This document shows positions 1-5,731 of a DNA stretch of 8,408 bases, one piece after another. Origin of the DNA: Microcaldota archaeon (GTDB lineage: Archaea > Iainarchaeota > Iainarchaeia > JAADDC01); contig JALUER010000084.1 of NCBI GenBank assembly GCA_027043825.1, positions 1-8,408 on the forward strand. The letters run 5' to 3'. Numbering within the stretch: the stretch's first letter is position 1; each line of letters opens with the position of its first letter. The translations under genes were made by a program, and so were the position numbers. Under the pieces are notes generated by a model. The model did no database searches. It was not told where the DNA came from and saw only the letters and a list, made by a program, of their open reading frames with translations.

Positions 1-120
1 TCCCTCACGGGCTTCCGTCAGTCCAAACTTCCGAAGATCATAGCTGAGCTCACGAAAAAGGGCCTCAGTGGCTCAATAATCGTGAAGTCCGCTCCGAAGG
101 ATGAGGTATACAAGTTTTAG
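1..120 (+). CDS. C-terminal end of an unidentified protein, possibly winged-helix (partial, 5' end outside the window)
   Basis: An open frame runs from base 1 to a TAG at 118-120 and gives 39 residues, starting SLTGFRQSKLPKIIAELTKK. The stretch TGFRQSKLPKIIAELTKKGL has the spacing of the recognition-helix half of a winged helix-turn-helix (compare the MarR/TrmB-like pattern of a turn, a serine/lysine-rich helix, then L..L...GL). The last residues could form a wing. This is only a resemblance over a short tail and the protein cannot be named. The gene is convergent with the minus-strand tRNA-Leu, with about 40 bases between them. No clear terminator is visible beyond a short run of T at the stop codon. 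Confidence 0.55.
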   Translation, partial: SLTGFRQSKLPKIIAELTKKGLSGSIIVKSAPKDEVYKF

Positions 121-159
121 GGTGGCCAAGCACGCCGATCTAGCGGGGACGATGATAAG

Positions 160-242
160 TGCGGGGGGTGGGATTCGAACCCACGAAGGCCTGAGCCACC
201 GGGTCCTAAGCCCGGCCCCTTTGGCCGCTCGGGCACCCCCGC
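160..242 (-). tRNA. tRNA-Leu (anticodon UAG)
   Basis: The reverse complement folds as a type II tRNA of 83 bases. The acceptor stem is GCGGGGG/CCCCCGC with discriminator A. The T arm is GTGGG-TTCGAAT-CCCAC. The anticodon stem CCGGG/CCCGG encloses the loop CTTAGGA, so the anticodon is UAG. The long variable arm expected for leucine is present. CCA is not encoded. The first 14 bases of this gene and its leader are repeated at 354-388. It is the last tRNA of the minus-strand cluster Gln-Arg-Leu. Confidence 0.95.
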
Positions 243-263
243 CTTGATCCCATCCGCGAGCGG
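229..263. repeat. 35-bp direct repeat, copy 1 (leader plus 5' end of the intact tRNA-Leu)
   Basis: This stretch is identical to 354-388, 125 bases away. It covers the first 14 bases of the intact tRNA-Leu and 21 bases of its upstream leader. The leader contains a small palindrome, CCGC-GA-GCGG, at 254-263. The match ends sharply on both sides, which suggests a tandem duplication or an insertion that duplicated its target. Confidence 0.9.
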
Positions 264-353
264 ATCCGGTCTTACGACCGGACGCACTACGGGAGAGTGG
301 TCGAAGACCACCCCTACTCTGGGGTTCCAGGGGCGAAGCCCCGGGTTGGCAGG
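264..353. repeat. Hairpin element A, in the leader of tRNA-Leu
   Basis: The spacer between the two 35-bp repeats is a chain of hairpins. They are a perfect 7-bp stem with a TTAC loop (265-282), GTGGTC-GAA-GACCAC (297-311), CTGG-GGTT-CCAG (319-330) and GGGGC-GAA-GCCCC (330-342). Bases 290-342 match 755-807 with a single mismatch, and the same chain occurs in altered form at 484-531. Read on the minus strand, the element directly follows a truncated tRNA-Leu 5' end and precedes the intact tRNA-Leu. It could be a precursor-RNA structure or a small palindromic mobile element. I see no coding potential. Confidence 0.75.
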
Positions 354-367
354 TCGGGCACCCCCGC
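354..367 (-). pseudogene. Truncated 5' end of a tRNA-Leu gene
   Basis: Read on the minus strand, these bases are the first 14 positions of tRNA-Leu, GCGGGGGTGCCCGA, preceded by the same leader as the intact gene. Similarity continues weakly for about ten more bases (CTGCCAA against CGGCCAA) before the hairpin element begins. The rest of the tRNA is missing, so it cannot fold as a tRNA. It ends in the D arm, not at the anticodon, so it is not a split-tRNA half. Confidence 0.7.
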
Positions 368-388
368 CTTGATCCCATCCGCGAGCGG
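354..388. repeat. 35-bp direct repeat, copy 2
   Basis: This is the exact second copy of 229-263. It is followed by a G where copy 1 is followed by an A, and the downstream hairpin is unrelated in sequence (GTAGGGC/GCCCTAC here, TCCGGTC/GACCGGA after copy 1). The linker after that hairpin is again similar: ACGCACTTCGGG here and ACGCACTACGGG after copy 1. The two units therefore share linkers but differ in their stems. Confidence 0.9.
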
Positions 389-535
389 GTAGGGCACTCG
401 CTTTCGCTCGGCCCTACGCACTTCGGGGTGGAGGTACTCGTCGCTTCCGCTCGAGCACCCTCCAGCTGATTCTTCCTCGATGCGTGCGATCGAAGATCGC
501 ACCCGTCCTGGGGTCATAGGGGCGAAGCCCCATAG
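389..535. repeat. Hairpin element B, between tRNA-Arg and the tRNA-Leu remnant
   Basis: This non-coding stretch holds four hairpins in a row. They are GTAGGGC/GCCCTAC (389-395 with 411-417), an imperfect stem (429-440 with 452-464), a perfect 8-bp GTGCGATC-GAA-GATCGCAC (484-502) and GGGGC-GAA-GCCCC (519-531). The last two are joined by a linker like that in copies A and C (CCTGGGGTCATAGG against CTGGGGTTCCAG). On the minus strand the element begins four bases after the 3' end of tRNA-Arg. Its variable stem differs in sequence from copies A and C but keeps perfect pairing and the GAA loop. Confidence 0.7.
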
Positions 536-610
536 CGGACCCGGGGGGATTCGAACCCCCGACCTTCGGCTCCGGAAGCCGACGCGCTGTCCAGGCTGCG
601 CCACGGGTCC
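536..610 (-). tRNA. tRNA-Arg (anticodon CCG)
   Basis: The reverse complement is a 75-base cloverleaf. The acceptor stem is GGACCCG/CGGGTCC with discriminator G, the D stem is GCGC/GCGC, and the anticodon stem TCGGC/GCCGA encloses TTCCGGA (anticodon CCG). The T arm is GGGGG-TTCGAAT-CCCCC. CCA is not encoded. It lies between tRNA-Gln and tRNA-Leu on the same strand, is followed at once by hairpin element B, and is probably part of one precursor with them. Confidence 0.95.
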
Positions 611-620
611 AAGAGGCTGT

Positions 621-674
621 GGCCCCGGCCAGAGACAGGGGGTCACCCTTCTCCCCTGCGTCGCTACCGGGGCC
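621..674. other. Nested inverted repeat filling the tRNA-Gln/tRNA-Arg spacer
   Basis: GGCCCCGG (621-628) pairs perfectly with CCGGGGCC (667-674). Inside it CAGGGG (636-641) pairs with CCCCTG (653-658). In the minus-strand transcript this would form a long hairpin between the 3' end of tRNA-Gln and the 5' end of tRNA-Arg, leaving only two bases before tRNA-Gln ends. It could help separate or process the two tRNAs. It does not share the GAA-loop module of elements A to C. Confidence 0.55.
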
Positions 675-676
675 GA

Positions 677-749
677 TAGCCCCGCCGGGATTCGAACCCG
701 GGTCGCGGGATCCAAAGTCCCGCATGCTTGACCGCTACACCACGGGGCT
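677..749 (-). tRNA. tRNA-Gln (anticodon UUG)
   Basis: The reverse complement folds as a 73-base tRNA. The acceptor stem is AGCCCCG/CGGGGCT with discriminator A. The anticodon stem CGGGA/TCCCG encloses CTTTGGA (anticodon TTG), and the T arm is CCGGG-TTCGAAT-CCCGG. The A1-U72 pair fits archaeal glutamine tRNAs, which are usually charged through Glu-tRNA and transamidation. It is the first intact tRNA of the minus-strand cluster. Its leader is hairpin element C, preceded by a truncated copy of its own 5' end. Confidence 0.95.
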
Positions 750-754
750 CTTTT

Positions 755-807
755 CGGGAGGGTGGTCGAAGACCACCCCTACTCTGGGGTTCCAGGGGCG
801 AAGCCCC
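755..807. repeat. Hairpin element C, in the leader of tRNA-Gln
   Basis: These 53 bases match 290-342 with one mismatch (296 against 761), and 762-807 is a 46-base exact match to 297-342. The element contains GGTGGTC-GAA-GACCACC (761-777), the CTGG/CCAG hairpin and GGGGC-GAA-GCCCC (795-807). On the minus strand it directly follows a truncated tRNA-Gln-like 5' end and ends six bases before the intact tRNA-Gln. This is the same arrangement as element A with tRNA-Leu. Confidence 0.85.
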
Positions 808-826
808 ATCGCTACACCACTGGGCT
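808..826 (-). pseudogene. Truncated 5' end of a tRNA-Gln-like gene
   Basis: On the minus strand AGCCCAGTGGTGTAGCGAT matches the first 19 bases of the intact tRNA-Gln (AGCCCCGTGGTGTAGCGGT) at 17 positions. It stops in the D loop, where the hairpin element begins. No matching 3' portion is present, so it cannot be a functional tRNA. Confidence 0.65.
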
Positions 827-890
827 TCCGTTTGCGTCTCCCGCGCAGGCTCTGGGCGACCCGGATCCTATGATGAGATGGGTGGGTGGA

Positions 891-899
891 GTTTATAAC
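891..899. promoter_or_regulatory. TATA-like box, probably for the KH gene and possibly also for the tRNA cluster
   Basis: GTTTATAAC is almost its own reverse complement. On the plus strand TTTATAA (892-898) is centred about 26 bases before 921, which places a transcript start just before the ribosome binding site of the KH gene. On the minus strand TTATAAAC would place a start near 868, upstream of the tRNA cluster. No other TATA-like sequence is visible ahead of the cluster. The bidirectional role is inferred. Confidence 0.5.
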
Positions 900-936
900 G
901 GTGACGAAGAAAAACCTTCCGGGAGGTTTTATTCTT

Positions 937-1545
937 GTGACGGACGAGGAAGACTTCGTGGTGGAGGAAGGAGTCCTGGAAGAAGAGGTGAAGATCCCCC
1001 GGGAGAGGGTCGGGGTAGTGATAGGAAGGAAGGGAAGGACCAAGAAGAGGTTGGAGAGGATAGCCAACGTGAAGATAAAGGTAAACAGCAAGACTGGAGA
1101 GGTTTCCATCCGGGGGACATCAGAGACAGATCCCCTCACCTTCTACAGGATGGCCAAGGTGGTGAAGGCCATAGGGAGGGGCTTTGACCCGGACACGGCC
1201 CTGAAACTCCTCCGAGACGACTACTACCTCCGTATAATCAACCTCCGCGAGCACCTGGGGAGGAATGCCATACGGCGACAGAAGGCCCGCCTCATCGGTA
1301 CCGGCGGCTCCGCCAGGAAGAAGTTAGAGTCCTTGACGGACACAGACATAAGGATATACGGCGACACGGTGTCCATCATCGGCGACTACGAGAGCGTGGA
1401 GCTCGCTACCCGGGCCATTGAGCGCCTGGCCTTTCAGGGGTCCCCCCATAGTGTGGTCTTCAGGGACCTGGAGATAAACCGGAGGAAGAAGAAAACAGAA
1501 AAACTGCTCAGGGAGCTCGGCATCATCAGCGATGAAGAGGAATGA
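937..1545 (+). CDS. Archaeal Pno1/Dim2-like KH-domain RNA-binding protein
   Basis: The product has 202 residues with two KH-type repeats. The first carries VGVVIGRKGRTKKRLE (GxxG loop at about residues 30-33). The second carries RLIGTGGSARKKLESLT (GTGG at about 121-124), followed by DIRIYGDTVSIIG. The tail is basic. The family (Pno1/Dim2/Rrp20) binds the 3' end of small-subunit rRNA during 40S/30S assembly, and archaeal versions act in ribosome biogenesis. I chose GTG 937 because GGGAGGT (921-927) lies nine bases before it and the TATA box at 892-898 fits a transcript starting near 921. The frame is open back to GTG 886, but that start would put the TATA box inside the coding sequence and has no good ribosome binding site. 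Similar genes lie next to topoisomerase VI in other archaea. Confidence 0.9.
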   Translation: MTDEEDFVVEEGVLEEEVKIPRERVGVVIGRKGRTKKRLERIANVKIKVNSKTGEVSIRGTSETDPLTFYRMAKVVKAIGRGFDPDTALKLLRDDYYLRIINLREHLGRNAIRRQKARLIGTGGSARKKLESLTDTDIRIYGDTVSIIGDYESVELATRAIERLAFQGSPHSVVFRDLEINRRKKKTEKLLRELGIISDEEE

Positions 1546-1547
1546 GG

Positions 1548-1556
1548 TATTAAAAG
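1548..1556 (+). promoter_or_regulatory. Possible promoter of top6B
   Basis: TATTAAAAG sits in the 50-base gap between the KH gene and top6B. A start about 26 bases downstream (near 1578) would leave a short leader carrying the purine-rich AGAGGGGAG (1583-1591) before ATG 1596. Read-through from the KH gene is also possible. Confidence 0.4.
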
Positions 1557-1595
1557 GATTTTCACTCTGTTTTCGGTAGTTTAGAGGGGAGATCG

Positions 1596-3329
1596 ATGGC
1601 AGAAGAGGGTGTCGACGTCTTCAGGGAGTTCAAGGAGCACTCCGTGGCAGAATTCTTCAAGAAAAACCGCCATATGTTAGGCTACTCGGGCAAGATAAGG
1701 TCCCTCACCACGGCGGTCCACGAGCTTGTGACCAACTCCCTGGACGCCTGTGAGGAGGCTGGGATCCTCCCTGACATATTCGTCAAGCTGGAAAAGCTCG
1801 GGGACGACCACTACAGACTCACCGTCCGGGACAACGGTCCCGGGATCCCTCCCCACATAGCTCCAAAGGTCTTCGGCAAGCTCCTGGCCGGGACCAAGTT
1901 CCACCGGATGATCCAGACGAGGGGGCAGCAGGGGATAGGTGCTGCCGGCGTGACCATGTTTGCCCAGATCACGACGGGCAAGCCCGTCCACATAAAGACC
2001 TCCACGGGAGACGGAACCGTCTGGGAGATGGACGTGATGATCGATGTGATGAAAAACGAGCCAGTGGTGAAGAACAAGCATCACTACCCCGGCAACTTCC
2101 GGGGTGTCGAGGTCACCGCCGAGATGAAGGGCGTGGACTACAATCGGGGCAAGTACTCGGTCTACGAGTACCTCCGGAGGACGGCCATTGCCAACCCCCA
2201 CGTTTCTATCACCTTTGTGGAGCCAGACGGGAAGGTGACCACCTTTGAAAGGAGCACCTTCGAGCCGGTGAAGATAGGGGAGGAGGCAAAGCCTCATCCC
2301 TTCGGCATAACCCCTGACGACCTGGTTACCCTTGCCCGGACGAGTCGGGCCAAGAATGTTGGGAGGATGCTTACGAACTCGCTCCACGGCACGGGTGGTA
2401 AGGCCATCATCGGCCTGATGCGGGTGATACCCCGCATCCTCAACAAGGAACCCCAAAAGCTCACCTGGCAGGACGCCGAGAAAATCGTCTCGGCCTTCCA
2501 GATCATCCGTTACCTCTCCGAGCACAAGAGCGCCCGGAATATGGTGGAAAGGAAGAAAGAGGACCTTACTGAGGAGGAACGGGCCCACTACACCGAGCTG
2601 AAGAAGCACGTGAAGACCATACTCGGAGAAGAGCCCACCCTCGAGAGGTTCTACGAGGTCACCGGGGCCCTTCTGGGCATCCGGATCCGGGGCCCCCGGA
2701 CGGATGTCCTCGTCCCCATCGGGGAGGAGCGCATAAAGACCTCCCTGCGCTCAAACCTGAAGCCCTCCTTCGTGGCGGTGGTGGAGAGGAAGCCCCGGGT
2801 CTATTCTGGCGGCATACCCTTCCAGGTGGAGGTGGGCGTCGCCATAGGGGGCCAGATAAAGGGGTTCGAGCTCATGCGTTTCGCCAACCGCGTCCCCCTC
2901 CTCTTCGATACGGGTGGTTGTGCCATCACCGAGGCGGTGAAGAGTATTGACTGGAAGCGCTATGGCCTTAACGACGTCTTCAACTCCCCTGTGGTCATCC
3001 TCGTCAACCTCTCCTCCACCCACGTCCCCTACACCACGGCGGGCAAGCAGGCCATAGCGGATGTTCCTGAGGTCTTTAACGAGATCCGGCAGGCCCTCAT
3101 GGAGGTGGGTAGGAAGGTAAAGGAGTACACGAATCGGGTGGGCAGGCTGGAGGAGCTGGCCCAGAAGAAGAAGGTTCTGGAGCACTACCTACCTCTCGTG
3201 GCGGGCGCCCTGGCCAAGCTCGCCGGCGAGGATGAAGAAAGGGTGACGAACCTCCTCAAGTCCCTGGTGGAGGAGAGGTACAGGAAGCTCAACGAGCTGA
3301 TGGAGAAGCTGGAGGCTGAGGCCGCATGA
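1596..3329 (+). CDS. top6B: DNA topoisomerase VI subunit B
   Basis: The 577-residue product is the ATPase subunit of the A2B2 type IIB topoisomerase. The enzyme relaxes and decatenates DNA by ATP-driven double-strand passage. The GHKL (Bergerat) fold is intact: N box HELVTNSLDA (E43, N47), G1 box RDNGPGIP (D79) and lid motif TRGQQGIGAAG (about 108-118). A helix-two-turns-helix region follows (about 230-300, including RMLTNSLHGTGGKA). After it come a charged helical segment (about 305-350) and the transducer domain, with the candidate switch lysine in TAGKQAIAD (K484). The C-terminal 60 residues are helical. All key residues are present and the length is usual for euryarchaeal enzymes. ATG 1596 has a purine-rich ribosome binding site. 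The stop overlaps the top6A start by four bases, so the two subunits are probably translationally coupled. Confidence 0.98.
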   Translation: MAEEGVDVFREFKEHSVAEFFKKNRHMLGYSGKIRSLTTAVHELVTNSLDACEEAGILPDIFVKLEKLGDDHYRLTVRDNGPGIPPHIAPKVFGKLLAGTKFHRMIQTRGQQGIGAAGVTMFAQITTGKPVHIKTSTGDGTVWEMDVMIDVMKNEPVVKNKHHYPGNFRGVEVTAEMKGVDYNRGKYSVYEYLRRTAIANPHVSITFVEPDGKVTTFERSTFEPVKIGEEAKPHPFGITPDDLVTLARTSRAKNVGRMLTNSLHGTGGKAIIGLMRVIPRILNKEPQKLTWQDAEKIVSAFQIIRYLSEHKSARNMVERKKEDLTEEERAHYTELKKHVKTILGEEPTLERFYEVTGALLGIRIRGPRTDVLVPIGEERIKTSLRSNLKPSFVAVVERKPRVYSGGIPFQVEVGVAIGGQIKGFELMRFANRVPLLFDTGGCAITEAVKSIDWKRYGLNDVFNSPVVILVNLSSTHVPYTTAGKQAIADVPEVFNEIRQALMEVGRKVKEYTNRVGRLEELAQKKKVLEHYLPLVAGALAKLAGEDEERVTNLLKSLVEERYRKLNELMEKLEAEAA

Positions 3330-4462
3330 TAGAGGAGATCCGGAAGGTGGACGAGAAGATAAGGGAGAAGCTCTCGTCCTGGGCGAAGGAAATACTCGAG
3401 CGGGCCCAGCGGGACAAGGACCTCTACCTGCGGGTCCCAGTCCGGACCCTCTCAAACGTTATATGGGACGAGGAAAAGGGCATCCTCCGGATGGGAGAGA
3501 AGGTAGCCCATAGGAGCTTCCTTAACCTGGCCCACTCCAAGCGTTTCCTCCAGACAGTCATCGTGGCCTCCGCCATCAAGGAGCTCTTGGAGGAAGGCAT
3601 CACCACCTCCCTCAGAGATGTATTCTACCGGGTGAAGTTCACCATCCCCGGAACGAGGGAGAACGTGGTGGACGACCAGAGGGAGAGCGACAAGGTCATC
3701 GAAGACCTGGAGACCATGCTGGGCTTCGTGAGGGAGGAGTTCCATGTCTTCTCCAAGGGAGGAAAGGGGCACGTCGCTGGCCCCATAGAGATAGAAGAGT
3801 ACGTCTACTCCCCTGATGGAAAGCACCGGGTCGTGGAGGTGGACGGTACCAATGTGGGCATGGGAGGATGGGCCGTCCCACCCATCGTGGAGCCCGAGAG
3901 GGTGAAGATAAAGAGGGTGGAGGCGGAGTTCGTCCTGGTCATCGAGAAGAATGCGGTGTGGGTGAGGTTCCACGAGGACCGTTTCTGGGACGACCACAAC
4001 GCCATCATCGTCACGGCGGAGGGCCAGCCGGATCGGGCAACCCGCCGCTTCATCCACCGCCTCCACTACGAATACAACCTTCCCGTCTACGTCCTCACCG
4101 ATGCCGACCCTTGGGGGTGGTACATCTACTCAGTGTATAAACAAGGCTCCATCAACCTCTCCTACCTCTCACCCCAGCTCGCCACCCCCGCGTCCAAGTT
4201 CCTGGGGATGACCATCTCCGACTACTACGACTTCAACTTCCCCCGCACCGTCCAGATCAAGCTCACCGACCAGGACCTGAAGCGTCTCAGGGAGATGAGA
4301 AGGTACCCCTGGTTCAAGAAAAAGGAGTGGCACGCCGAGTTCGACCTCATGGAAAAGAAGGGCTTCAAGATGGAGCTGGAAGCTGCTACCCGAAAGCACT
4401 GGCGGTTTATATCCAAGGAGTACGTGCCGGCCAAGTTAGAGGCTGGAAAGGTGTTGCCATAA
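3326..4462 (+). CDS. top6A: DNA topoisomerase VI subunit A (Spo11-like)
   Basis: The 378-residue product is the DNA-cleaving subunit, homologous to eukaryotic Spo11. The winged-helix (5Y-CAP) domain carries TSLRDVFYRVKF, where Y101 is the expected catalytic tyrosine that attaches to the 5' DNA ends. The Toprim domain shows its metal-binding acidic residues: E207 in LVIEKNAVWVRF, and D259 and D261 in LTDADPWGW. Nothing essential is missing. Its ATG overlaps the TGA of top6B (ATGA, 3326-3329), and a GGAGG lies about 11 bases upstream, inside top6B. This is the usual order (B then A) for an operon producing a stoichiometric heterotetramer. Confidence 0.98.
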   Translation: MIEEIRKVDEKIREKLSSWAKEILERAQRDKDLYLRVPVRTLSNVIWDEEKGILRMGEKVAHRSFLNLAHSKRFLQTVIVASAIKELLEEGITTSLRDVFYRVKFTIPGTRENVVDDQRESDKVIEDLETMLGFVREEFHVFSKGGKGHVAGPIEIEEYVYSPDGKHRVVEVDGTNVGMGGWAVPPIVEPERVKIKRVEAEFVLVIEKNAVWVRFHEDRFWDDHNAIIVTAEGQPDRATRRFIHRLHYEYNLPVYVLTDADPWGWYIYSVYKQGSINLSYLSPQLATPASKFLGMTISDYYDFNFPRTVQIKLTDQDLKRLREMRRYPWFKKKEWHAEFDLMEKKGFKMELEAATRKHWRFISKEYVPAKLEAGKVLP

Positions 4463-4477
4463 TTTTACAACCTCACC

Positions 4478-4484
4478 CTTTTAA
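4478..4484 (+). promoter_or_regulatory. TATA-like box for a leaderless transcript of the 4508 gene
   Basis: CTTTTAA lies in the 45-base gap after top6A and is centred about 26 bases before GTG 4508. No ribosome binding site precedes that GTG (the sequence is CCACCCCAGCAACTCATACC). Both facts fit transcription starting at the start codon itself. Confidence 0.45.
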
Positions 4485-4507
4485 CGACCACCCCAGCAAC
4501 TCATACC

Positions 4508-5731
4508 GTGAAACATTTCAAGGAGGCTTCCCACCTGCTGGCCTATGCTAACGAATTCTTGGACAGCCTGGAGAACACCCCACCCTCCTCCCCTGAGGAG
4601 GCCCTGGAAAGGGCCAGGGAGATATCCTTCCTAATCTCGGAGATGCGCCGCTTCAACTTTCACGCCCCCAAGTTCGGCATCCGGGACCTCTTCAAGGAGC
4701 TCCGCTTCACCGAAAAGGAGGAGATGCTGGAGATTGCTCCTTCCCTGAAGAAGCTCATGTACGCTCTTAACATCAGGAAGTGGACCTACGAGAGGGCGAA
4801 AGTAGCCTACCTCTCCAACCGCCTGGCCTACTTCTCCATCCACTTTGACGCCTTGACCGACTTTCTCCCCTATCTCCCCTACGGTGGTTCCTATCTCTCC
4901 TTCGCCGAGAAGGGGGGTGGTGCCTCTTACCAGGCCTTCCGGGATCTGGAGAAGCTCCTTAGGGGGGAGAGCAGGGTCGAAGCGGTCTTCAAGGGCGAGA
5001 CCTTCCTGGAAGTGGAGAAGAAGACGAAGAAGGGGACTCTCCCCTCCTCCACGGCCCTAGTCCTTGCCTCCCTCTCCATCTCCTCCGTCGTGGACAAGGC
5101 CTTGACGGTAATAAAAGAGAAGGTGAAGGAAGAGGTGGATAACTTAGAAGAAGTGCTCCGCTACGAGTCCATCGTCAACCGCTACGACATAAAACGGCTG
5201 GAAGAAGACCCCGAGTACCTCTGGAAGCTCCTCCAGGAACTGGAAGAGAACGGCTTCCTGGAGGAGGACGGGACCGTCCGCTCGGACATACTCCTCTCCC
5301 TCCGGGAGAAGAGATCCATCGAGTACACCACCTTCCTATCCCTGGCCGAAGAAGCTCTCACCCGCTTCCTCCTCCACTACTACCTATCTTTCCCCCGGGG
5401 TATTAGGGAGAGAAAGCCACCCCTCCGGGGTATGCCGGCAGATCCATCCCCTCTCCTCCCCTTCCTTTCCTCCCTCTCAGAAGAGGGCTGTGTGGTAGAG
5501 AAGTCTACGCTCATTGACGCTCTAAAGGGGGCCATGGAGGTGGAGGACGTCTTCCCCTTCGAGAGGCGTCTCCTAAGAGAACACCTTCTTTACTCCCTTT
5601 GCCCCTTCTGGGGGAAGGAGCACGAAGAAGTAGAGGCATTCCTGCGCTCCGTGAAAGCATCTGAACGAGCTAAAAAGTTTTTGGAAGCTTTGGAGAAGGG
5701 AGAGAATGATACGGATAAGGACGCTCGATGA
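4508..5731 (+). CDS. Uncharacterised, mostly helical protein downstream of topoisomerase VI
   Basis: I do not recognise this 407-residue protein. It has no signal peptide or membrane segment and looks almost entirely alpha-helical, with many E/K/L-rich stretches. A charged helix at about 203-222 (KEKVKEEVDNLEEVLRYESI) could be a short coiled coil. Residues 236-258 (EYLWKLLQELEENGFLEEDG) resemble a winged-helix hairpin, but this is weak. There is a small Gly/Ser patch near 126-140. No nucleotide-binding or metal-binding motif is apparent. The GTG at 4508 is preceded by a TATA-like box at leaderless distance. The 3' end overlaps the next gene by 26 bases, which suggests the two are expressed together. 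The product is probably cytoplasmic. Confidence 0.75.
   Translation: MKHFKEASHLLAYANEFLDSLENTPPSSPEEALERAREISFLISEMRRFNFHAPKFGIRDLFKELRFTEKEEMLEIAPSLKKLMYALNIRKWTYERAKVAYLSNRLAYFSIHFDALTDFLPYLPYGGSYLSFAEKGGGASYQAFRDLEKLLRGESRVEAVFKGETFLEVEKKTKKGTLPSSTALVLASLSISSVVDKALTVIKEKVKEEVDNLEEVLRYESIVNRYDIKRLEEDPEYLWKLLQELEENGFLEEDGTVRSDILLSLREKRSIEYTTFLSLAEEALTRFLLHYYLSFPRGIRERKPPLRGMPADPSPLLPFLSSLSEEGCVVEKSTLIDALKGAMEVEDVFPFERRLLREHLLYSLCPFWGKEHEEVEAFLRSVKASERAKKFLEALEKGENDTDKDAR

Noticed and set aside
24..117. Naming the first partial gene as a MarR- or TrmB-type regulator
   Set aside because: Only 39 residues are visible. The resemblance to a winged helix is suggestive but too short to assign a family.
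354..367. tRNA 5' fragments as split-tRNA halves or as an intron-containing tRNA
   Set aside because: Both fragments end in the D arm, not at the usual 37/38 junction. They lack a matching 3' half, and complete intact tRNAs follow, so no splicing is needed.
229..388. The 35-bp repeat as a CRISPR array
   Set aside because: There are only two copies, the spacing is 90 bases, and the repeat is explained by the tRNA-Leu leader and 5' end. No cas genes are in the window.
73..715. Minus-strand open frames through 73-378, 117-311 and 314-715
   Set aside because: They run through tRNA-Leu, tRNA-Arg and the hairpin repeats. Their composition is R/P/G-rich, and none has a ribosome binding site or recognisable domain.
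480..731. Open frame on the plus strand through the tRNA region (83 codons), and a similar one at 619-873
   Set aside because: They are translations of the antisense strand of tRNA-Arg and tRNA-Gln. Phrases like GGIRTPDL and PPGFEPGSRDPKS are well-known artefacts of reading tRNA T arms as protein.
762..1187. Plus-strand open frame of 141 codons across element C and the start of the KH gene
   Set aside because: It is out of frame with the KH-domain protein and consists of G/R/E-rich low-complexity sequence. It starts within the hairpin repeat.
1677..2609. Long minus-strand open frame opposite top6B (310 codons), and others opposite top6A
   Set aside because: These are antisense shadows caused by GC-rich codon use in top6B and top6A. 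The plus-strand proteins have all catalytic motifs, while the antisense products show no domain.
4463..4475. Transcription terminator after top6A
   Set aside because: Only a four-base T run is present with no hairpin. It is too weak to call.
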